From IMG/VR virus record IMGVR_UViG_3300042296_000310, positions 1-47,541 of that record: a stretch of DNA of 47,541 nucleotides. One strand, written 5' to 3'. Positions 29,755-37,200 of the stretch are shown piece by piece. The stretch comes from a virus. The notes under the pieces are model-generated. The model did not search any database, had not been told where the DNA came from, and saw only the letters and a program-made list of their open reading frames with translations. Each line of letters opens with the position of its first letter. The first letter of the stretch is position 1. A program made the position numbers and the translations under genes.

Positions 29755-30295
29755 GCAAACCGCGTCTTCAATAAGTGTAACTGGCGGGGAGTATTTTGAT
29801 ATACTAAACCCCGCCGCTTACGACTATCCAATAGAGGTGATTGCTAACGCCCTTTCTAATATTTGCAGATATACTGGCCATGTTGACCGTTTTTATAGTG
29901 TTGCAGAGCATAGTGTACTTGTATCAAAAGCTATTACAAAAAAATACGCCCTAGAAGGTCTTCTGCACGATGCCTCCGAAGCATTTGTAGGTGACGTATC
30001 TAGTCCACTTAAGAAACTGCTGCCGGAGTATCAGAAAATTGAAGAAGCCGTCCAAGAAGCCATTGCTAAGAGCTTTAATCTTGTGTATCCTTTTCCTCAC
30101 GACGTACACGAGGCAGACAAAAGACTTTATTGGGCGGAGAGAGCGACAATCGCTCCAGGTAAAGACACACTTTGGCACCAAGAACTAAGGGCATCACGTA
30201 AGGTAACTCCTTCTGGTATGTCGCCTATTATGGCAAAGCGTATGTTCTTGGCGCGATACAAAGAACTGACGAGTGAACGAAAGATAGCCACATAA
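29747..30295 (+). CDS. HD-domain nucleotide phosphohydrolase
   Basis: Starts at GTG 29747, overlapping the previous gene by 8 bases. The 182-residue HD domain has RFYSVAEHSVLVSKAI (H), LEGLLHDASEAFVGD (HD with second-sphere E and D) and a later D in VHEADKRLYWAE. YfbR/DatZ-type relatives remove phosphate from dNMPs or triphosphate from dATP. Substrate cannot be told from sequence alone, but the place between a dNTP diphosphohydrolase and the reductase points to nucleotide-pool control. Confidence 0.82.
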   Translation: MAEQTASSISVTGGEYFDILNPAAYDYPIEVIANALSNICRYTGHVDRFYSVAEHSVLVSKAITKKYALEGLLHDASEAFVGDVSSPLKKLLPEYQKIEEAVQEAIAKSFNLVYPFPHDVHEADKRLYWAERATIAPGKDTLWHQELRASRKVTPSGMSPIMAKRMFLARYKELTSERKIAT

Positions 30296-32224
30296 ATGAC
30301 AATGACGATTAGCAATAGTCCTTTTAAGAACCAGTTCCAAGAATTTATTTTTAAGAGCCGATATGCAAAGTGGAAACAAGATGAAAAACGACGAGAAGAT
30401 TGGAACGAGACTGTTACCCGTCTTGTTGAGTACTACAAGTCACAAATCTCTAGCACAGTCGATGTTGATAAACATGCAGAAACATTTAGAGAAATTTACG
30501 ACGCAGTCTATGGACTAGAAGTGATGCCCTCCATGAGGGCGCTAATGACAGCAGGTCCTGCGTTGGACCGTTGCCATGTGCCAGCTTACAACTGTGCTTA
30601 CCTACCAGTAGACAGTCCCCGGTCTTTTGACGAGGCAATGTACATACTGATGTGCGGCACAGGAGTAGGTTTTAGTGTAGAGAATAAATATGTCCAGCAG
30701 TTGCCGAAGATTTCTGAGAAGTTTGAAAAGACTGATACTGTTGTCAAGGTGGCGGACTCTAAAGAAGGTTGGTCAAAGGCTTTCCGAGAAATTATCAGCC
30801 TTCTTATTGCAGGCCAGATTCCTTTATGGGATGTCTCTAATGTCCGCCCTGCTGGTGCCCGTCTCAAAACCTTCGGAGGTAGGGCAAGCGGGCCTGCTCC
30901 TTTGGTTGATTTATTTAAGTTCTCTGTCGATATGTTCACGAACGCAGCCGGTCGCCGTCTTACTTCATTGGAGTGCCACGACCTTATGTGTAAGGTGGCT
31001 GACATCGTCGTTGTAGGTGGAGTACGTCGCTCCGCTATGATTAGTCTGTTCGATGTGACAGACGACCGTATGTCTACATCCAAGACAGGAGCTTGGTGGG
31101 AAGCAGCAGGTATTCGTCGACTAGCTAACAACTCTGCTGTGTACGAACATCGGAAACCGGACGTTGGTTTCTTTATGAAGAAGTGGAAAGAACTGTATGA
31201 CTCAAAATCAGGAGAACCTGGACTATTCAGTCGATATGCTTGCCAAAACATTGCTGCACGAAATGGACGCCGTGATCCGTCACATGATTTCGGCACAAAT
31301 CCTTGTTCAGAAATTATCTTACGACCGTTCCAATTCTGTAACCTCACTGAAATTGTTGTCAGAAGTACAGATACAATTGAGAGCCTTGAACGAAAAGCTA
31401 CGGTCGCTGCAATCCTTGGAACGATTCAATCGACATTCACAGATTTCAAATACTTAAGGAAAATATGGCATGATACGTGCAATGAAGAACGCCTTCTTGG
31501 AGTCTCTCTTACCGGAATCCAAGATAATCCTCGACTACTCGGAGACAGCGGAGTTCTCGTACGTCTACGAGATATCGTGGTTGAGACAAATAAGCTTTGG
31601 GCAGAACACCTTGGAATTAATCAGTCTACCGCTACTACTTGTGTCAAGCCTTCTGGGACAGTTAGTCAACTTGTTGATTCTGCCAGCGGTCTACATACTC
31701 GCCATAGTCCTTACTACATACGTACTGTTAGAGCGGACAATAAAGACCCTCTTACAGTGTTTCTCAAAGACGAAGGAGTCTACTGGGAAGAAGATGTAAT
31801 GGCACCAGCCAATACGTCAGTATTCTTTTTTCCTGTTAAATCTCCAGAAGGAGCGAGGACACGACACGATGAGACTGCGATTAGTGCGTTGGAAGGATGG
31901 AAACGTCTCCAAGACAATTGGTGTGAACACAAACCTTCTGCAACCGTTAATGTTCGTGAAAACGAATGGATGGATGTTGGAGCTTGGGTCTATAACAATT
32001 TTGATACACTCTCCGGCGTCGCGTTTCTCCCGTACGATGGAGGAACATACAAGCAAGCTCCGTACACAGAAGTAACGGAAGAAGAATACAACCAGTGGAT
32101 ACAAGAAAAGCCCACCCCAGTAATTAACTGGAGCAGGCTTTCGGAATACGAACAAGAGGACAACACCACAGGTTCCCAAGAGCTAGCTTGCTCTGGTGGA
32201 GTTTGTGAGGTAGTCGCTATTTAA
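30296..32224 (+). CDS. Ribonucleoside-triphosphate reductase, adenosylcobalamin-dependent (class II, monomeric)
   Basis: The 642-residue enzyme makes dNTPs from NTPs using coenzyme B12. Cysteines fit the Lactobacillus RTPR pattern: C100 (YNCAYLP), C337 in NPCSEI (thiyl radical site) and C348, 11 residues later exactly as C408/C419, plus the shuttle pair C632 and C637 (ACSGGVCE, C-x4-C). SLTGIQDNP and KPSGTVSQLVDSASG are also conserved. It is shorter than the 739-aa RTPR. Needing cobalamin links replication to the host's B12 supply. Overlaps no neighbours; ends 22 bases before the next gene. Confidence 0.95.
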   Translation: MTMTISNSPFKNQFQEFIFKSRYAKWKQDEKRREDWNETVTRLVEYYKSQISSTVDVDKHAETFREIYDAVYGLEVMPSMRALMTAGPALDRCHVPAYNCAYLPVDSPRSFDEAMYILMCGTGVGFSVENKYVQQLPKISEKFEKTDTVVKVADSKEGWSKAFREIISLLIAGQIPLWDVSNVRPAGARLKTFGGRASGPAPLVDLFKFSVDMFTNAAGRRLTSLECHDLMCKVADIVVVGGVRRSAMISLFDVTDDRMSTSKTGAWWEAAGIRRLANNSAVYEHRKPDVGFFMKKWKELYDSKSGEPGLFSRYACQNIAARNGRRDPSHDFGTNPCSEIILRPFQFCNLTEIVVRSTDTIESLERKATVAAILGTIQSTFTDFKYLRKIWHDTCNEERLLGVSLTGIQDNPRLLGDSGVLVRLRDIVVETNKLWAEHLGINQSTATTCVKPSGTVSQLVDSASGLHTRHSPYYIRTVRADNKDPLTVFLKDEGVYWEEDVMAPANTSVFFFPVKSPEGARTRHDETAISALEGWKRLQDNWCEHKPSATVNVRENEWMDVGAWVYNNFDTLSGVAFLPYDGGTYKQAPYTEVTEEEYNQWIQEKPTPVINWSRLSEYEQEDNTTGSQELACSGGVCEVVAI

Positions 32225-32246
32225 TTGTTCTAGTGGAGTGATTAAA

Positions 32247-32645
32247 ATGCCTAAGGGTCCGCAAGGACAGAAACGACCTGCCGACGCCATCGCACGTGCT
32301 GTGATGGTGGCGCAGATCGCTACGGGTGAAATTGAAGATACAACCGGCGGGATTGGCCGTTCTGCTGGAGGTAAGGCTAGAGCAATGGTGCTTTCGCCTA
32401 AAAAACGCAAGGAGATAGCTAGCGCGGCGGCCAAGGCGCGTTGGCAGAAAAAGGAATTGGACATGAGTGAACTGAGCATCTTGAAAAGAGAGCTGTTCGG
32501 CGATTCGAGCAGCTCCATTTCTGACATTAAATTTTATCCGGGTGAAAGCACCGAGTTCTCGCCGGATGATATTGCGTGCGCAATCCGCGCCACAATTAGT
32601 GATGTCGCACAAGGAAATGGCGAAGATATTGACCTTTCGTTCTGA
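32247..32645 (+). CDS. 132-aa conserved basic protein, unknown
   Basis: ATG 32247, with GGAG at 32235-32238, is preferred over GTG 32238. PKGPQGQKRPADAIARAVMV then QIATGEIEDT, and RSAGGKARAMVLSPKKRKEI then AAAKARW, match a small family widespread in proteobacterial genomes, often annotated as RNA-binding or transcription related without proof. The GGKARA...KR...A..ARW pattern resembles KGG-type helical repeats. The second half (DMSELSILKRELFGDSSSSI onward) is acidic. GC-richer than neighbours, so it may be a host-derived moron. Its end is embedded in an 18-bp inverted repeat. Confidence 0.65.
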   Translation: MPKGPQGQKRPADAIARAVMVAQIATGEIEDTTGGIGRSAGGKARAMVLSPKKRKEIASAAAKARWQKKELDMSELSILKRELFGDSSSSISDIKFYPGESTEFSPDDIACAIRATISDVAQGNGEDIDLSF

Positions 32646-32682
32646 ATAGTCTTAGAGGCTATCCTCAGAACGAAAGGTCAAT
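32628..32682. repeat. 18-bp perfect inverted repeat at the end of the rightward block
   Basis: ATTGACCTTTCGTTCTGA (32628-32645) is the exact reverse complement of 32665-32682; the 19-nt loop also contains ATAG/CTAT. The stop codon of the gene at 32247 forms the last three bases of the left arm. No U-tract follows. It may act as a bidirectional barrier between converging transcripts, as a processing or stability element, or as the trace of an inserted cassette. Confidence 0.7.
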
Positions 32683-32987
32683 TCTTGCCGTTTAAAGCAC
32701 TTTATAATCGCAGACAGACTGAAGCTACTTGGCTACCCTTGCAATGGTATGTCGATGACGCTCTAAATCTATCTTGGGTAGATGATGTCCAAATCAAACG
32801 GACTTCTGCCTTACCTAAAACACATCTTAGGGGCATGATTATCCGTCACAATACGGGCAACATGCCCCATGCTCTGACATTCACCTACTCAATTAAGTAT
32901 TGTAATATTGTATATGTGCTTTCACTGCGGTGAATGCAAACGGTTTTGCGACCAACTGACGGGTAAAACAGGTGGAAGTGTTGCGGA
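32646..32987. other. Convergent intergenic region without a supported gene
   Basis: Besides the right arm of the 18-bp repeat, it holds GGGGCATG (32830-32837) pairing with CATGCCCC (32861-32868), with CCGT/ACGG nested in the loop. The two opposed transcription blocks end here, so transcription-stopping structures are expected. An 82-codon TTG frame (32685-32933) and a 25-codon Cys-rich frame (32914-32991) lack ribosome-binding sites and are not called. Confidence 0.5.
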
Positions 32988-33425
32988 CTAAAGACCCTTG
33001 GGTAGGGCTCCAGTTCCTTTTTGTTTATCATAGGAGCGGAGCCCTGCTACACCAAGCATAGCAGTAACCAATGCCATAAGCTGACCAGTGTCAGGCATAG
33101 GCATTGCTCCATTATACGAGAACACCGCTCGCGCGATGAATTCAATGAACGGAGCTAGTACGAATGTGTACCCAATACCAACTGCACTAATCCAGCCAAT
33201 AGCAGGACGCCAGCCGGCTACGAAGATAGATGCGTGGGCAGCTTCCTGCTTGTTCACCTCTATCTGCCCCATCATTTGCTCGTGATAACGAGCGTCAGCT
33301 TTATCTAAGAGTTCTTGTACTTTGTACTCGAGCTCTTTTTTCTTGTCTTTGTCAACCACAACTTCACCAATGATATCTGTCACTGGCTTGATTAGGTCAC
33401 CAAGGATACGTCCTAAGATACCCAT
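32988..33425 (-). CDS. Holin, gene-transfer-agent 3-TM family-like
   Basis: The 145-residue product has an N-terminal amphipathic segment (GILGRILGDLIKPVTDIIGE), a charged helix, then AGWRPAIGWISAVGIGYTFV and LAPFIEFIARAVF as membrane spans and a further span (LMALVTAMLGVAGL). The (A/G)GWRPAIGW signature is characteristic of the three-TM holin family known from Rhodobacter gene transfer agents. It should release the lysozyme encoded immediately upstream. Last gene of the late block. Confidence 0.85.
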   Translation of the reverse strand: MGILGRILGDLIKPVTDIIGEVVVDKDKKKELEYKVQELLDKADARYHEQMMGQIEVNKQEAAHASIFVAGWRPAIGWISAVGIGYTFVLAPFIEFIARAVFSYNGAMPMPDTGQLMALVTAMLGVAGLRSYDKQKGTGALPKGL

Positions 33426-34069
33426 TATGCAAGTTCCTTTGTTATATCAATACGCTTAGCTGATTTCCAGTTAGGAGTATACGATGGTTTGTTTACTTTG
33501 GTATACACAGTTACTAGACCAGAGTTTGACCAAAGCCCATCAAAGAATAAGGCAGCTTCTTTCTTACGTCTATCGAAGATTTCAGGAGGTCTTTTCCACT
33601 GTAAAAACTCTCTACGGGCTTGAGCTCTTTTACCTTCCTTGAAGGATCGTACCCAAGACGCCCGCCCAATTGCACCTGTATTGTAATGGAAAGAGACTGC
33701 CGCAGCTAGTTGGCTTTCACTAAGCTTTACTCCCTTAAATGCTTGAAGCACCGGGGGAAGATACTTAGTCTCTAACAACCACTTATAAATCTCAACCACC
33801 TTGGCTATGCTTTGGGGGTTATCTTTGTATCTACCAACATGGTGGCCTGAGGCATCAGTCACGCCGACACCCCAGGTCCATATCCCTTTACTGTCTTTGT
33901 ACGATTCTAAGACGATGCCTTCATGAGATACAATCTCAATCATTGCTCTCTTAGTAAGAGGGCCTTCGTTGCCAATAGGTTTTGGCAAGTCTTTTGTCTG
34001 TTCTCTTAATAAAATTTCAAGTTGTTCAATAAACTCACGAATGATTTGTCTTAACGCGTCTTCATTCAT
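33425..34069 (-). CDS. Endolysin, T4-type lysozyme (GH24)
   Basis: The 214-residue muramidase has the catalytic triad E50 (SHEG), D59 (YKD) and T65 (WTWG), with spacings of 9 and 15 identical to T4 lysozyme E11-D20-T26. GVGVTDASGHHVGRY and LAAAVSFHYNTGAIGRASWV continue the fold. There is no signal peptide or anchor helix, so export depends on the holin encoded next. The first 35 residues form an additional helix. ATG 34069 is preceded by AAAGGAT. Confidence 0.92.
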   Translation of the reverse strand: MNEDALRQIIREFIEQLEILLREQTKDLPKPIGNEGPLTKRAMIEIVSHEGIVLESYKDSKGIWTWGVGVTDASGHHVGRYKDNPQSIAKVVEIYKWLLETKYLPPVLQAFKGVKLSESQLAAAVSFHYNTGAIGRASWVRSFKEGKRAQARREFLQWKRPPEIFDRRKKEAALFFDGLWSNSGLVTVYTKVNKPSYTPNWKSAKRIDITKELA

Positions 34070-34072
34070 AAA

Positions 34073-34279
34073 CTATCCTTTAATCCACATTATTAAAGAA
34101 GAGACAATACCGATTACACCTGATCCTATAATAAGAGTAGCAAGTTGAACTGCTCCCATACCTTTAGCTTTCAACTCTAATAGTTGATCTAGTTTGGCGT
34201 TTATATTTTTAACGTCATCTACTAGTTCAGATACTTGGTGTTCCATAACGGCAATCCTTTCGCCGTCTTTAATTGACAT
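34073..34279 (-). CDS. XhlA-like membrane protein, probable lysis accessory
   Basis: The frame opens at GTG 34297, but AAGGAG lies six bases before ATG 34279, so a 68-residue product is preferred. It has a charged coiled coil (MEHQVSELVDDVKNINAKLD, QLLELKAK) followed by one hydrophobic C-terminal helix (VQLATLIIGSGVIGIVSSLI). This is the layout of XhlA-type hemolysin/holin partners and of some Rz-like proteins. It lies directly before the lysozyme and holin genes, supporting a lysis role. Confidence 0.7.
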   Translation of the reverse strand: MSIKDGERIAVMEHQVSELVDDVKNINAKLDQLLELKAKGMGAVQLATLIIGSGVIGIVSSLIMWIKG

Positions 34280-34289
34280 TGTCATCTCC

Positions 34290-37200
34290 TTATTCACTTT
34301 CTTCTTCGGGAACTAGTCCTAATAAGGGCAGCATGTATTCCTTAGTCAAACCGTATGCTTCAGTCTTAATTTCCTTTACAATAACTATCTTTTCAGCGTC
34401 TGATGCCTGTTTCCATTCATTACTTTGAAGGACATTTCTCATTCCGTCTTTAATCAGACCCCCTTGAACTCTCTGCCATTCTTGTTTTCCGGCAGCATTC
34501 AGTTTTATTTTCTCCCCTTCGTGTTGGAAAGAAGATGGGGCACCAGTTACGATTGCATCATCTGTAGTTCTTTCCAAGCGTTGAAGCTCTTGAGAGACAG
34601 GGTCTTTCTTAATGTCTCGATAGTTATTAAGAGCTGTCCAGCTCCTGCCTTGCTTTATAGGGTCTCCGTACAAGTCATACTTAACAGGAAGGTCATCTGA
34701 TAGGCCGGGAATAGCAGACTTCAACCGTCCCTCAATTTTACTAGAGATAGTTCTGTCTCCTGCTGTGTCCCTCTTAACAGGGTCGACCTCAATCTGGTTG
34801 TACTGACGCATAGCCGCGGGCAAGAACTGTCCTGCCATACCTGCCAGCATACTAGCAGTAGCTGACTCCTTCTCCCATTCAGCACTCTCTTGGAAAGGCT
34901 CAATGTACATCGAGAGGTTTTCAGCAAAGCTGGTAGAGGCAAGCTCAGTCATCAAAGCCTGCCCCGCAAAAGCGATAGCCTTGGCCGTGCTGTCTGTGTC
35001 CTGAAGACCCTTGTTGTACGCAGAACGTATGGTCGCTACGTTAGCAGCTAAAGAGTTCTGAATATTAGTAGGCAAGATGGACAGGTTGAGTGCTGTCGCA
35101 TCAATGTACTTATCTTCAGTCTTGATAGCGTTAGGCATATAGCCTCCGGCCATCAAAGCCGCCATCTTATCAGGATCACTAGGTCCGGCAGGAGTAATTT
35201 TATCCTCACTTGCTTGGTCCCAATAGTACCAAATAAGGGCAGAGCTAAGTGCCATACGACCCAAAGCAATGTCCATACGAGGACCACCAGCAGCCAAGTC
35301 TTCCCTTGTTACTCTGTCTAGCAAAGCCAAAGGACCCATACGACGTATCTTCTGGAATATCAGACGGTCAGTAACACGGAAGAAAGGAAATATGAAGTTA
35401 GCGAAGAATGCTCCCGCTTGTTCCCCTCCCGACATGCCTGGGCGAATAGCCTTAGTTGCCTCCAGTTTAGAGGCAAGGTAAGAGGGAGTATCAACCAGCA
35501 GAGCTACATCAGCCATCTTACGGGCCTCGTCCAGCATTGACTGGTCTGCGTTAATTGCGATATTAGAGCCTTCTTCAAAAGCAGCTAGGCCAGTGAAGCC
35601 CTGCTTCCTTGCTTCTCTAATACCAAGAGTGTACATGTTAGCGTTCTCGTGGAAAGCACGGAAGAACGTGTCGGAAGCATGAAGGAAGTCTTGCACCTTG
35701 TTAAGAGGCTTAAGAATACCTCCCAGCTTTGCGTCCTGCATCTCAACCTTAGAAGAGATTTCACGATTGCCGTGTCCGGAAAGGAAAGCATCCCGAGTGT
35801 TCTTATAGGTATCTACATCTAACGCAGCGCGAAGAATACCGTACATCCTACCAGCCACTTCTTGAGGAGATACTCCGTCTTCTACACCATAGCCAGCGGC
35901 CTGCAATCCTTTACGAATTGGGAAGCCTGCCATGCCTACAGCCTGCTCTTCTATCTCACGTACAATCATGCTTGCGTTATCATAGGTGTTTTTGACGTGA
36001 GTGCCGAGACCAGACAACATCATCGAGTGACGGAAAGTAAGAACCTTCTGCCACCAATAAGGCTTCATCACAGAGCGGAGCAAGGAGTGCGCCCCGTCTG
36101 AGTTACCACTTTCCATTAAGAGCTGTACTTGCTTAACGAAGCGATTGAAGACTTCTTCATCTGCAAATGCAGCAATAGGATTACCCTCGAACTGTGTGAG
36201 GATATCATTGAGTGCTGTGATTTTATTCTTTGTGTACGACAATGCCTTCATTGCATTAAAGGCCCGAGCAATCTCAGCTTGGTCTTTAAAGATGTTAGCA
36301 AGGAGTTCATTGTACGAGAAAACAGTTTCAAGGTACTTGTGTTTGTCTTGAAGATTAAACGTACCGTTGTTCTTCTTCTCATGAAGAGCTACCAATTTTT
36401 CATCAGTAGCTTCTGCTACTGCGTCGTACTGGAATAGCCTCTTATCAAGTTCGCCAATAGACTTGGCCCCTTTGATTTGTTTGGCTGTTAAACCACGCTC
36501 ACGAGCAGCTCTCTTGCCCTCAGCCCACGAGCGGATCTCAGGAGTGTAGTTCTCCAGAGCGCCTTCGAGGATTTCTTTGGCATTACGAATCTTCTCTTGA
36601 TCGTCAGCCTCTGGTGCCTTGCGTTTACTGTATCTGTTATCGTTAACAGACATCATCTCAGAAGCTTTTTCTACTCCATCAATTATGTAGTTATCGGCAG
36701 GAACCTTTTCGTTCTGCGAGGTATAGGCAGGAGTAGCTAGACGCTCATCCATCGTCATATATTGACGAGCTTGCGTGTCACGAGCCTCCACTTCCCCAAG
36801 CAGAGATTCGTATGCTTGGAAAGGAATATGTTCGTCTCGGCTCAAATGTATTCGTACCATATCGACACGATCATCAGCGAGGGCTTTCTGCAAAGACTTT
36901 TGGTAAGTTTCTGCTAGATTAAACTCGTATTCCATATTTCCAATGTGATCACTGCCTTTTTCAAGATTATAGACAAGTTTCCCCCACTCTTTTCGATCTT
37001 CTTTTGAAGCTTCGAGATACCCTCGGGGAAACAAAGCACCTCTTAGTGCTTTTCTCGAAGCGTTAAATTCAGGTAAGAAACCTGTCAATTCTTCATCTAG
37101 TTTTCTGTACTCAAAGTTGCGCAGTAGATCTTCTCTACTAAGTCTTTTAGTTGGACTATTTTCTTGTAGTTTTTTCTCGAGAGCTTCTAGTTCAGTCCGA

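Noticed and set aside
30598-31347. Long leftward ORF (249 codons) opposite the ribonucleotide reductase
   Set aside because: Shadow of the reductase reading frame; all diagnostic cysteines are in the plus-strand frame.
20677-32224. Z-genome (2-aminoadenine) pathway
   Set aside because: MazZ-related and HD hydrolases and a family A polymerase are present, but there is no PurZ-like adenylosuccinate synthetase, so there is no evidence for Z synthesis.
32685-32933. 82-codon TTG-initiated frame in the convergent gap
   Set aside because: No ribosome-binding site, unnatural composition, and overlaps a hairpin.
32914-32991. 25-codon Cys-rich frame (four Cys in the first 12 residues)
   Set aside because: Zinc-knuckle-like spacing is eye-catching, but there is no ribosome-binding site and it runs into the end of the holin gene on the other strand.
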